Numbered from the stretch's first letter, positions 14,977-23,191 are shown. The stretch: DNA of 25,273 nucleotides from DAOUMU01 sp034409055 (GCA_034409055.1 DAOUMU010000475.1:1-25273); one strand, 5' to 3'. The notes: generated by a model not told the origin, from the sequence alone. Numbers and translations are program-made.

Positions 14977-15891
14977 GTGGTAGATACCATCCTCAGTTCA
15001 AAAACAAAAGAAGTTGTCATTGGCGAAGGCCGCCCGTTTGTGATTATTGGCGAACGGATTAACCCTACCGGGCGCAAGTTACTGGCCGCCGAGATGAAAG
15101 AGCGTAACTATGAGCGGGTCAAAAGTGATACCATTGCCCAGATGGAAGCTGGGGCGCACATCCTCGACGTTAATGCCGGTATTCCGATGGCTGACGAACC
15201 GGCCATTTTGGCCGAGGCCATTCAATTGGTGCAATCGCTGACCGACGTCCCCGTTTCCATCGACTCCTCCGTTGTGGAGGCCCTGGAGCGCGGGCTAGAA
15301 ATAGCCGAGGGCAAACCCCTCCTCAACTCAATTACCGGAGAAGAGGAACGGCTGGAACGGCTCCTGCCCCTGGTGAAAAAATATGGCTGCGCTTTTATCG
15401 GCATTAGCAACGACGAAACGGGGATCAGTGAAGATCCGGACGTGCGCTTTGCGGTGGCCAAAAGGATCGTCGAGCGAGCCTTAGATCACGGTATTCCCAA
15501 AGAGGACATCCTGATCGATCCGTTGGTGATGCCGATTGGAGCCATGGCCAGTGCTGGCCGTTCGGTTTTTAAGATTTTGCGTCGGTGCCGTGATGAGTTG
15601 GGGGTCAATACCGTTTGTGGCGCCTCGAACGTCTCTTTTGGTCTGCCCAACCGGCCAGCGCTCAACGGCACGTTTTTGGCGATGGCCATTACCAACGGCT
15701 TAACCAGCGCCATCACCAATCCCATCGAGACAGAGATTAAACGAGCCATCATGGCGGCCGATGTGTTTATGGGGCACGATTCCAACTGCCTGGCCTGGAT
15801 CGAGGCTAACCGCGAACCAACGGCGGAAGGCGAAGCAAGTGGGGCAGGTCGACGACGCGAACGGCGCCAACGTCGCCCCAGGCGAGGGTAA
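14977..15891 (+). CDS. Methyltetrahydrofolate:corrinoid methyltransferase-like (pterin-binding) protein
   Basis: 304 residues from GTG 14977, with AAGGAG 6 nt upstream; the frame is open to 14941, but that part lies in a palindromic repeat. It is a TIM-barrel pterin-binding protein: GERINPTGRK (25-34), LDVNAG (63-68), Asp96, Asn117, Asp181 in LIDPLVMP, and CGASNVSFGLPNR (214-226), the MeTr signature. Relatives (AcsE, MtgA, MtvB) move the methyl group between methyl-THF and a corrinoid protein. No corrinoid-binding subunit is adjacent. The last 16 residues are Arg-rich (RRRERRQRRPRRG), unlike the family, and may bind nucleic acid or an acidic partner. Physiological route unknown. Confidence 0.88.
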   Translation: MVDTILSSKTKEVVIGEGRPFVIIGERINPTGRKLLAAEMKERNYERVKSDTIAQMEAGAHILDVNAGIPMADEPAILAEAIQLVQSLTDVPVSIDSSVVEALERGLEIAEGKPLLNSITGEEERLERLLPLVKKYGCAFIGISNDETGISEDPDVRFAVAKRIVERALDHGIPKEDILIDPLVMPIGAMASAGRSVFKILRRCRDELGVNTVCGASNVSFGLPNRPALNGTFLAMAITNGLTSAITNPIETEIKRAIMAADVFMGHDSNCLAWIEANREPTAEGEASGAGRRRERRQRRPRRG

Positions 15892-15922
15892 ACAAACGAA
15901 ACTACTGTCGAGTAACACCATC

Positions 15923-16408
15923 ATGAGTCAATCAAAACCAGTCAAAGAACCGGCCAACCAACCCACCGACTCGATGTCCGACTTCACCTACACCGTCGGC
16001 ATCGTTTTGGGTCTGTCCTATCCTGTCCTGGCCCTGTCCACCGGGGCCCGGGCTATCTACCAGCTTCTCTTCAAAGCCGGGGTGACCTATTACCTCCCGC
16101 CGGCCTTAAGTGCCGTCGCCGCTACTTGCTACCTCTTTGCCACCATTGGTTTTACCTATCGCCGTAAATGGGCCTGGCGCCTATCCGTGGGGCTACTTGG
16201 CTTTGAGACCCTGATGACCCTCGTCGTCGGCACTCTCAGTTTCATTTACCCGGAGTTCATTGGCCGCACCGTCTGGCGCCATTTTGGCATAGATTACGGC
16301 TTCTTCCCTCTGTTTCAACCACTATTGGGCTTGGCCTGGTTGTTCAGTCCGGGGACCTTGCGGACGTATGAGATCTCTATCAGGCGAAGAAATCATCTCG
16401 AAGAATGA
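15923..16408 (+). CDS. Integral membrane protein, four predicted helices
   Basis: 161 residues from ATG 15923, 31 bp after the methyltransferase. A hydrophilic N terminus (about 20 residues) is followed by hydrophobic segments at about 22-45, 57-78, 86-106 and 129-146, with a basic C terminus. No family was recognised. An ATG at 15974 (MSDFTYTVG) is an alternative start just before the first helix; neither has a strong ribosome binding site. It probably belongs to the operon running to 18621, since the next gene starts 6 bp after its stop. Confidence 0.65.
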   Translation: MSQSKPVKEPANQPTDSMSDFTYTVGIVLGLSYPVLALSTGARAIYQLLFKAGVTYYLPPALSAVAATCYLFATIGFTYRRKWAWRLSVGLLGFETLMTLVVGTLSFIYPEFIGRTVWRHFGIDYGFFPLFQPLLGLAWLFSPGTLRTYEISIRRRNHLEE

Positions 16409-16414
16409 AAACGC

Positions 16415-17539
16415 ATGGGCAACTACTTACAAAAAATGGGGCTGATTTTAGCAGGAATTTTCTTTGGCCTGATAGGCGTGGAGATTTTTGGCCGACTATT
16501 TTCTGAATTTATCCCCTATCCTATTCAAAATAGTATGCAAATGGGGTCTTTAGCTAAATCAGACCCATCTTTTGGCATTATCATTATTCCCGGTCAAGCC
16601 CAGATAAAAAATCCGGAATTCAGTCATACCATTGCCACCCGTGATGTAGGTTGTCATCAGGGAGCGTTTCGAGATGATGGCATGGATGATAAAAAGCCAC
16701 GTATTTTAGCTTTAGGAGATTCATTTACATGGGGAGCCGGGGTAGCGAATGAAGAAACCTGGCCAGAGGTATTGGAACAACAAACTCGGTCAGATGTTAT
16801 CAATGCCGGTTACCCAGGGACCGGTACCCAACAACAACTCATCCTGCTCAGGGAATGTGGTTTGATGATCAGGCCGGACATCACCATCGTTGCCTTTTTC
16901 ATCAATGATTTTTCGGATAATGTTGTTTGGCGACAGAGATTGGGGATTGATAATTACTGGTACACCAGGCTTGGTAGACCCGTACGGGTATGGTTAGCCG
17001 CCAACTCCTATACTTTCCAATTCTTTAAGTATTATATTTTGGGGCCTCTGGGCATTGGTGACTTTCAAAATATATATTGGTCCGCTCAGGAAGTAGAACG
17101 TCGCTTTATCGTCATAGCTGAAGATAATTTAAAGTTGCATCTAAGCCGTGATTATACGGCCTATTTCAAACCTGATTTTTATTTATATGATAGAGCCATT
17201 CCGTTGGTCCATAAAACATTATCAGAGATGGCTCAAGAGTCAGAAAAGTTGAACAGTAAATTTTTACTGGTCGTTTTGCCGGCCAAAGAACAGGTTTATT
17301 GGCAGTATCTGGAACCAAGTCTACCGGCTAATTACCAGGTTAATTTGCCCACGAATATCGTGGTGAATTTAGCCCAGGAGAATCAAATACCCGTTTTAGA
17401 TTTAAGGCCTGTTTTTGTGTCAAATAGCCACAAACAACTTTATTGGGATGTAGACGGTCACATGAATGCTGCTGGTTATAGGCTAATTGCCGAGTCAGTT
17501 AAAACGTATCTTTTAGAGAAAGGATGGCTTACTAAATAA
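16415..17539 (+). CDS. Membrane-anchored SGNH/GDSL-family hydrolase
   Basis: 374 residues. One N-terminal membrane anchor (about 8-25) is followed by an extracytoplasmic SGNH fold: block I LALGDSFTWGAG (Ser103), block II NAGYPGTG (130-137), block III FINDF (Asn164), block V DGHMN (Asp347, His349). The layout with DGHMNAAGY resembles AlgX/AlgJ-like or PC-esterase relatives that add or remove acetyl groups on surface glycans; the exact reaction cannot be told. The gene is visibly more AT-rich in third positions than its neighbours. Stop TAA shares one base with the following ATG. Confidence 0.8.
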   Translation: MGNYLQKMGLILAGIFFGLIGVEIFGRLFSEFIPYPIQNSMQMGSLAKSDPSFGIIIIPGQAQIKNPEFSHTIATRDVGCHQGAFRDDGMDDKKPRILALGDSFTWGAGVANEETWPEVLEQQTRSDVINAGYPGTGTQQQLILLRECGLMIRPDITIVAFFINDFSDNVVWRQRLGIDNYWYTRLGRPVRVWLAANSYTFQFFKYYILGPLGIGDFQNIYWSAQEVERRFIVIAEDNLKLHLSRDYTAYFKPDFYLYDRAIPLVHKTLSEMAQESEKLNSKFLLVVLPAKEQVYWQYLEPSLPANYQVNLPTNIVVNLAQENQIPVLDLRPVFVSNSHKQLYWDVDGHMNAAGYRLIAESVKTYLLEKGWLTK

Positions 17540-18621
17540 TGCTCATTATTGATGCTCATCTTGACCTGGCCTGGAATGCCCTGCAATGGAACCGGGATTT
17601 ACTGCGTTCAGTCTATACCATTCGCACCCAGGAGGGCGATACACCGGGGATGGGCCGCGCCCTGGGCACCGTGGCCTTGCCCGAAATGCGCCAGGGGCGG
17701 ATTGCCCTCTGTTTTGCCACCCTGCTGGTGCGCTCTACCGGCCAGCCTGAGCCCCACATAGATTACCCCTCGGCCACACAGGGCTATGGTATCGCTCAGG
17801 GACAACTGGCCTATTATCGAGCCCTGGAGCAGGAGGGACACATCCGCCTGATCACCAACCGAACCGCTCTGGATGGACACACGGCCGAATGGGTGGCCTG
17901 GGATGCGGCCAACGAAGCAGACCAGGAGAACACACCCCCCCTGGGTTTTGTTATCAGTATGGAAAGCGCTGATGCTATTCTAAACCCCGACCAGTTGCCG
18001 GCCTGGTGGGAAGCCGGCGTACGCATCATAGGGCCGGCTCACTATGGTCTTGGCCGTTACGCTGGGGGGACCGGCACCGAGTTGGGTCTAACAGGGCTGG
18101 GTGCTCCCCTGTTGGCTGAAATGAATCGGCTGGGCATCCTGCTGGACCTGACCCACTTGTCAGACCAGGCCTTCTGGCAGGTCCTGGAGCGGTACGAGGG
18201 CCCTGTGTTAGCCAGCCACAACAACTGCCGGGCGTTGGTCCCTCACCAACGCCAGTTCAGCGATGAGCAACTGCGGGCCATTTTTCAGCGAGATGGGGTG
18301 ATCGGGGCTGCCTTCGACGCCTGGATGCTGCAACCGGGCTGGATCATCAGCCAAGGGACCAATGAACAGATCACCCTGGCTAACGTCGTCGATCACATCG
18401 ACCATATCTGCCAGCTTGCCGGCAATAGCCGTCATGCCGCCCTTGGCACCGACCTGGATGGTGGCTTCGGTCGGGACCAGTCCCCCCACGACCTGGATAC
18501 CATCGCCGATTTACAAAAGCTGCCCGGTCTACTAACAGATCGGGGGTACCGTGATGACGATATTGCCGCCATTCTGTATGGCAATTGGCTCCGGCTGCTG
18601 CGCCAGAGTTGGGTCGAATAG
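17539..18621 (+). CDS. Membrane dipeptidase (peptidase family M19)
   Basis: 360 residues, cytoplasmic by lack of a signal. M19 renal-dipeptidase-like metal ligands are visible: DAHLD (His7, Asp9), Glu142 in ISMES (where EG is usual), His206 in LLDLTHLSD, His227 and Arg231 in ASHNNCRAL, and Asp305 in GTDLDGGFG. The family hydrolyses dipeptides, often with D-residues, using two zincs. ATG 17539 overlaps the previous stop (TAATG), indicating coupling. It ends the operon, before a strong terminator. A wall-peptide salvage or modification role with the SGNH enzyme is inference. Confidence 0.88.
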   Translation: MLIIDAHLDLAWNALQWNRDLLRSVYTIRTQEGDTPGMGRALGTVALPEMRQGRIALCFATLLVRSTGQPEPHIDYPSATQGYGIAQGQLAYYRALEQEGHIRLITNRTALDGHTAEWVAWDAANEADQENTPPLGFVISMESADAILNPDQLPAWWEAGVRIIGPAHYGLGRYAGGTGTELGLTGLGAPLLAEMNRLGILLDLTHLSDQAFWQVLERYEGPVLASHNNCRALVPHQRQFSDEQLRAIFQRDGVIGAAFDAWMLQPGWIISQGTNEQITLANVVDHIDHICQLAGNSRHAALGTDLDGGFGRDQSPHDLDTIADLQKLPGLLTDRGYRDDDIAAILYGNWLRLLRQSWVE

Positions 18622-18668
18622 GGCCAAGACGCGGCGGATTTTAACCAACATCTTGAGTAACTGACCAC

Positions 18669-18700
18669 GACCGCCCTGCCTTTAACCGGGCAGGGCGGTC
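18669..18700 (+). terminator. Intrinsic terminator after the dipeptidase
   Basis: GACCGCCCTGCC (18669-18680) pairs perfectly over 12 bp with GGCAGGGCGGTC (18689-18700); an 8-nt loop and a T-rich CATCTTTCTT follow. Confidence 0.85.
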
Positions 18701-18749
18701 CATCTTTCTTAAATATCTATTATTTGTCAATGATTTATCTATAAATATC

Positions 18750-18787
18750 TTGACGTTTATCCAAATTTGTGCTATGATAATAGCACA
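18750..18787 (+). promoter_or_regulatory. Promoter and dyad operator of the CarH-like gene
   Basis: -35 TTGACG (18750-18755), 17-nt spacer ending TGC, -10 TATGAT (18773-18778). A perfect 8-bp inverted repeat TGTGCTAT-GATA-ATAGCACA (18768-18787) covers the -10. Regulators of the CarH/LitR group often repress their own promoter from such a site. The leader to 18943 is about 160 nt and shows nothing else. Confidence 0.7.
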
Positions 18788-18942
18788 GTGACGGACTTTG
18801 AAAATAGCTTCGGTAAATCTGGACAAAAGTTAAATAGTCGTTTAAGATAGAACTCAGGCAAGATAAGTGATGTTGCTTAGCCATAGGCAACCCATCTCTC
18901 TACTGTTGTAAAAATATCCCCTTCAGCCAAAGAGAAAGAACA

Positions 18943-20259
18943 ATGTCCACAGAAAATCAAGAACCAACCTTTAACTTAAAAGTTGCCGTGCAAGAGACAG
19001 GGCTCAAACCCGATACCTTGCGTGCCTGGGAAAAACGTTACGGTCTGCCACAACCAAAACGAACGGCAGGTGGTCACCGACTGTACTCACAGCGAGACAT
19101 CAACACCCTCAAGTGGCTGGTCGCTCGCCAACAGGAAGGATTGAGCATCAGCCGGGCCGTGGAACTGTGGCGCAAGTTAGCTGCCGACGGTCAAGATCCG
19201 TTACAAGTATCCCGACCTCTCTCCTCAACGCTAGGGGAAGTGGTGAGACCGTCCCCTGTGGATGCTCCCCTGCTGAAGCTGCGCCAAGATTGGATATCTG
19301 CTTGCCTGGCCTTCGACGAACCGAAGGCAGAACAAATTCTAAGCCAGGCGTTTGCCCTCTATCCAGTCGAGATAGTTTGTCTCGAGCTGTTATTAAAGGG
19401 TCTGGCCGATATCGGTCAGGGCTGGTACGAGGGCGCGATCACCGTCCAACAGGAACATTTCGCCTCAGAACTGGCCATGCGCCGGCTGGAGGCATTATTG
19501 GCAGCCAGTCCAGCCCCTACCCGGCCCGGCCGTATTCTGCTGGGTTGTCCACCCGAAGAAGAACATACATTTGGTTCTCTCTTACTGACCCTCTTCCTGC
19601 GACGACGGGGGTGGGTTGTGCTGTACCTGGGAGCCAACGTACCGGTCGCCCGTCTGCAAGCCACTATTACGACGGTCAAACCGAATCTGGTCATCCTGGT
19701 AGCGCAACAGTTATCCACTGCGGCCAACTTGCTTGAGATGGGCCGGATGCTCCAAGCCACCCGAGTTCCCCTGGCCTTCGGAGGACTGATTTTCAATCGG
19801 TTGCCAGAGTTACGGTCCCGCATTCCCGGTTATTTTCTGGGTGAGCGATTCGAGGAGGCTATTCCGCAAGTGGAACAGTGGCTTACATCGGCCAGCCCCT
19901 TACCACCGGTGGTTGAGATCGAACCGGTAGCAGAGGCATATCAACAAGCCTTAACACACTACCGTGAGAGGGAGGGTATGATCGAAGCCGAGGTGTGGCA
20001 GGCGATGCAGCAAACGGATTTGCCTCCAGCCTGTCTAGCCGACGCCAATCGGCACCTGGCCTGTAACATTGCCGCCGCATTGACTCTGGGTGAGCTGGAC
20101 CTGTTGAATACAGAAATCGCCTGGGGAGAAGAGTTGATGCGTCATTACCATCTACCAGCCGACTTGCTGCCTTGCTATCTCCGGGTTTACTACCAGGCCG
20201 CCAAAACGCATTTGAACGAACAGGGTAGACCGCTTGTCGAGTGGCTAGCGCAACTGTAA
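18943..20259 (+). CDS. CarH/LitR-like MerR regulator with B12-binding domain and extra C-terminal domain
   Basis: 438 residues. An N-terminal MerR winged helix (about 10-80; TLRAWEKRYGLPQPKRTAGG, HRLYSQRDI), a four-helix B12 cap (about 110-190; Trp161 and EHFAS 171-175), and a Rossmann B12 domain (197-315) with ExHxxG as EEHTFG (206-211), His208 being the lower cobalt ligand. CarH-type proteins bind adenosylcobalamin in the dark, repress DNA as tetramers and let go in light. The usual WH pair is WY here (Tyr162). A further 120 residues (about 320-438) follow that I cannot assign. The stop codon lies in an inserted MITE. The neighbouring plus-strand genes are likely targets. Confidence 0.87.
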   Translation: MSTENQEPTFNLKVAVQETGLKPDTLRAWEKRYGLPQPKRTAGGHRLYSQRDINTLKWLVARQQEGLSISRAVELWRKLAADGQDPLQVSRPLSSTLGEVVRPSPVDAPLLKLRQDWISACLAFDEPKAEQILSQAFALYPVEIVCLELLLKGLADIGQGWYEGAITVQQEHFASELAMRRLEALLAASPAPTRPGRILLGCPPEEEHTFGSLLLTLFLRRRGWVVLYLGANVPVARLQATITTVKPNLVILVAQQLSTAANLLEMGRMLQATRVPLAFGGLIFNRLPELRSRIPGYFLGERFEEAIPQVEQWLTSASPLPPVVEIEPVAEAYQQALTHYREREGMIEAEVWQAMQQTDLPPACLADANRHLACNIAAALTLGELDLLNTEIAWGEELMRHYHLPADLLPCYLRVYYQAAKTHLNEQGRPLVEWLAQL

Positions 20260-20407
20260 CTGCCTACCCTCATGTCATTCCGAGAAGCGCAGCGACGAGG
20301 AATCTCCGAAACTTTGGCCCAAAAGAGGTCTACTTTACCAAAACCTTGGGGATTCTTCACTCGCTGCGCTCGTTCAGAATGACTATGGTAGGTAGTTACG
20401 CGCAACT
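20248..20407. mobile_element. 144-bp MITE with 8-bp target site duplication
   Basis: Element 20256-20399. Terminal inverted repeats GTAACTGCCTACC (left, 20256-20268) and GGTAGGTAGTTAC (right, 20387-20399) match except one base, with inner arms GTCATTCCGAG- and GAATGAC-like. GCGCAACT flanks it exactly on both sides (20248-20255 and 20400-20407), a clean target duplication. It encodes no transposase. The interior contains the CATTCCGAG...GAGGAATCTCC type of palindrome. Its second to fourth bases supply the TAA stop of the MerR gene. Confidence 0.85.
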
Positions 20408-20488
20408 AATTGAGCAAGAGAATAGGGAAGATTGAACAATTACCCCAGAATGAGATAATGGGAACTGATTAGAAGGAGAGGCAACCCC

Positions 20489-21394
20489 ATGCGTGTTATC
20501 ATCACTGGCGGCAGCGGCCTGATTGGCCGGGCGCTGACCGCTAACTTAACCAACGATGGGCACGAAGTCATTGTGCTAAGTCGCCAGCCGGAAACAGGGG
20601 CTGACCTGCCAACCGGGGCCAAGGCCACCCGCTGGGACGGCCGGAGCGCGGCTGGCTGGGGGCACCTGGCCGACGGCGCCAAAGCCATTATCAACCTGGC
20701 GGGCGAGAATATCGCCAGTGGACGCTGGACGCCAGAGCGCAAGCGAGCCATTCGAAACAGCCGGACCAACGCCGGTCAGGCAGTGGTCGAGGCGGTCGAA
20801 GCGGCAGCCAATAAGCCTAGTGTGGTTATCCAAGCTTCGGCCGTTGGTTATTACGGTCCCCGCAACGGTCAAGAAGTGACCGAGGACACCCCAGCCGGGG
20901 ATGACTTTCTGGCCCAAATTTGCGCCGAGTGGGAGGCTTCTACGGTTCCGGTTGAAGCCAAGGGGGTACGGCGAGCCATCATTCGCACCGGTGTCGTCCT
21001 CAGTCCAGACGGGGGGGCTTTGCCCCGGATGCTGCTCCCCTTCAAGCTCTTTGCCGGAGGACCGCTGGGCAGTGGGCGGCAATGGTTCCCCTGGATCCAC
21101 TTAGCCGACGAGGTAGCTGCTATCCGTTACTTGATTGATCATCAGACGGCCAGGGGGCCCTTCAACTTGACTGCGCCGACCCCCCTAACCAATGCTGAAT
21201 TTGGACGGGTTCTGGGGCGGGTCCTGGGGCGACCGGCGGTGATGCCTACCCCTGGCTTTGCCCTGCGTCTGGCCTTTGGCGAAATGGCCACGGTCCTGCT
21301 GGATGGCCAGCAAGCAGTACCCCGCCGATTGCAGGAATTGGGCTTCACCTTCCGTTTTCCTGAAGCCGAAGCAGCCTTACGAAACCTGCTATGA
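20489..21394 (+). CDS. TIGR01777 family (SDR39U1-type) epimerase/oxidoreductase
   Basis: 301 residues, complete. TGGSGLIG (6-13) binds NAD(P); NLAGENI (69-75), ASAVGYYG (116-123), RTGVVLS and a GGPLGSG-QWFPWIHLAD block are diagnostic of TIGR01777. The substrate of the family is unknown; in several bacteria it is fused to or next to an SRPBCC domain, as here. AAGGAGAGG lies about 9 nt before ATG 20489. Its stop overlaps the next start by 4 bp (ATGA). It lies downstream of the CarH-like regulator, with only the MITE between. Confidence 0.9.
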   Translation: MRVIITGGSGLIGRALTANLTNDGHEVIVLSRQPETGADLPTGAKATRWDGRSAAGWGHLADGAKAIINLAGENIASGRWTPERKRAIRNSRTNAGQAVVEAVEAAANKPSVVIQASAVGYYGPRNGQEVTEDTPAGDDFLAQICAEWEASTVPVEAKGVRRAIIRTGVVLSPDGGALPRMLLPFKLFAGGPLGSGRQWFPWIHLADEVAAIRYLIDHQTARGPFNLTAPTPLTNAEFGRVLGRVLGRPAVMPTPGFALRLAFGEMATVLLDGQQAVPRRLQELGFTFRFPEAEAALRNLL

Positions 21395-22338
21395 TTAGAT
21401 ATCGACACCGGTTTCAAGTGCGGGCTCCGCTGACCAGCGTGGCCGATTTTCACGCCCAATCTGCCAGTATGGCCGCCATCACGCCGCCACCGGTGGTCGT
21501 TCGGGTTCACCAGGCCCCGAACCGTCTGGATGAGGGTGACGAGATGGAGTTCACCCTATGGTTAGGTCCACTGCCCATCCGGTGGCTGGCGCGTATCGAA
21601 GATGTCGGCCCCACCGGCTTTGTAGACCGGCAGTTGCGTGGTCCTTTTGGCCATTGGGTGCATCGTCACTCCTTTGTACCGGTGGACGAAACAACCACAG
21701 CCGTGGTCGACGAAATCAGTTTTAGATTGCAGCCACATCCCTTCTGGGGACTGGTGGGGCTAGGGATGTGGCTCAACTTACCCCTACTTTTTGCGTACCG
21801 GGCCTGGCGCACCCGACAATTGCTCGAAACTCAGGCCGGGGCGTGGCCATTACCTGAGGACTCGGACTGGTCCGGGGCCGTACAGAACTACCTCGCTGAA
21901 AATCCGCGAGCCCGGGCGATAGATATAGCCGATGCGCTCGGCTGCACGGAGGCCGAGGTCCTGAGCGTCCTGTCTGATAGCGTATGGAAAATTTCCAAAG
22001 TAGACTTATTGAAGGTATTGGCCGAAATTCGTACCTGGGGAGATGTTATGGTCCTGGTACGCAATGGGGACGCCGTGGCTGAGGTCGAAGTGCAGGCTGA
22101 AGGGGGGCAGGTGAGCGGCGACTGGCTTAACTGGATTGAAGCGGGCTATAATTTGCACATTCGCTGTGCGGCCACGCACCACGTTTTGGCCCTGATTCGG
22201 CCGGGCAAGCGTGGTCTAACCTACAGTTTCAACCTGGTTAATCAGGCCGGACAGGTGTTCTGTCGCTTCTATACCCGCACCCCGGCAGCCACAGCACGTT
22301 TTCTCACATTTTGTCAGGCATATCAGGCTCAACCATAA
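21391..22338 (+). CDS. SRPBCC domain fused to a ChuX/HutX-like heme-carrier domain
   Basis: 315 residues. Residues 1-145 form an SRPBCC (START-like) ligand-binding fold, with RAPLTSVADFHAQ and GPFGHWVHRHSF typical of the partners of TIGR01777 epimerases. After a linker come a small helical segment (AIDIADALGCTEAEVL, 176-191) and a beta-rich part (about 205-300; LAEIRTWGDVMVLVRNGDAV, then HIRC, FNLVNQAGQVFCRFY) resembling ChuX/HutX cytosolic heme-binding proteins. The heme assignment is from overall pattern and is less certain than the SRPBCC one. Start ATG 21391 is coupled to the upstream gene. Converges with folE, 26 bp apart. Confidence 0.7.
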   Translation: MIRYRHRFQVRAPLTSVADFHAQSASMAAITPPPVVVRVHQAPNRLDEGDEMEFTLWLGPLPIRWLARIEDVGPTGFVDRQLRGPFGHWVHRHSFVPVDETTTAVVDEISFRLQPHPFWGLVGLGMWLNLPLLFAYRAWRTRQLLETQAGAWPLPEDSDWSGAVQNYLAENPRARAIDIADALGCTEAEVLSVLSDSVWKISKVDLLKVLAEIRTWGDVMVLVRNGDAVAEVEVQAEGGQVSGDWLNWIEAGYNLHIRCAATHHVLALIRPGKRGLTYSFNLVNQAGQVFCRFYTRTPAATARFLTFCQAYQAQP

Positions 22339-22364
22339 CTACCACCGAGCGAGAAACTACCGAT

Positions 22365-23012
22365 TTAATCGTCAAACCGGCGGCGATTGATATGCTCCAT
22401 AAATTCAGAGCGGATTTGGCGATCAGTTTTGAAGACCCCCCGAAAGGCACTAGTGGCCATACTGGCTTCGGCTTTCTTCACGCCGCGCATCATGCTGCAC
22501 ATGTGCACCCCTTCTACCACCACGGCCACGCCGGAGGGAGTAAGAACCTCATTGATGAAATCGGCAATCTGGCCGGTCATTCGTTCCTGTACCTGAAAAC
22601 GTCGAGCAAACATCTCCACAATGCGGGGAATTTTACTCAGACCGATCACCTGTCCATTAGGAATGTAGGCCACGTGGGCCTTGCCAAAGAAGGGCAAGAG
22701 GTGATGCTCGCACAGGCTGTAATACTCAATATCTTTGACAACGACCATCTCGTCGTAATCCACATCGAACAAAGCCCCGTTAATCAACTTGATCGGGTCG
22801 GTGTGGTAACCGGCGGTCAACTCTTCGTACATACGGGCGACCCGTTCCGGCGTGCGCTGTAATCCCTGGCGGTCAGGATCTTCATCAACGTTGTTCAATA
22901 TGGTACGGGCAGCCTTTTCGATTGCCGCTTTCCTTTTAGCCGCTTTGGCGGAATTACCATTGGGACTGATCTGGAACATCTCTTCCAAATGTTCCAAGCT
23001 TATGTGTTTCAT
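22365..23012 (-). CDS. folE: GTP cyclohydrolase I
   Basis: 215 residues, decameric enzyme converting GTP to 7,8-dihydroneopterin triphosphate, the first step of tetrahydrofolate (and biopterin) synthesis. Zinc ligands are Cys101 and His104 in SLCEHHLLPFFGKAH and Cys172 in VHMCSMMRGVKK; RQGLQRTPERVARMY and YIPNGQVIGLSKIPRI are typical. ATG 23012 is chosen since AAGGAGAG lies 6 nt upstream; the frame extends to 23081 through repeat sequence. Same strand as folK and folB but separated from them by a 167-bp repeat region. Confidence 0.95.
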   Translation of the reverse strand: MKHISLEHLEEMFQISPNGNSAKAAKRKAAIEKAARTILNNVDEDPDRQGLQRTPERVARMYEELTAGYHTDPIKLINGALFDVDYDEMVVVKDIEYYSLCEHHLLPFFGKAHVAYIPNGQVIGLSKIPRIVEMFARRFQVQERMTGQIADFINEVLTPSGVAVVVEGVHMCSMMRGVKKAEASMATSAFRGVFKTDRQIRSEFMEHINRRRFDD

Positions 23013-23045
23013 GAGTCTCTCCTTATTTATAATTGTTGAGGTCAG

Positions 23046-23191
23046 ACAAGTTGCTAACTTGTCCCAGGGGCAAGTTAGCAACTTGCTCTTCTACGACGGG
23101 CATAGGGATGCCCTGGCTACGTTTTGCAGACGGGCATAGGGACGCCCTGGCTACGTTTTGCAGAATAGGGATGCCCTGGTTACGTTTTGCA
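23046..23191. repeat. Palindromes and 34-bp tandem repeat between folE and folK
   Basis: Two related palindromes, GACAAGTTGCTAACTTGTC (23044-23062 region) and CAAGTTAGCAACTTG (23071-23085), are followed by three tandem units: 23095-23128, 23129-23162 and a shortened 23163-23191. Each full unit contains GGGCATAGGG(A)YGCCC and ends CTACGTTTTGCA. The third unit supplies the stop codon of folK. The same two motifs occur in reverse order at 14855-14946. Confidence 0.8.

Noticed and set aside
23095..23191. CRISPR array
   Set aside because: Units are directly adjacent with no unique spacers.
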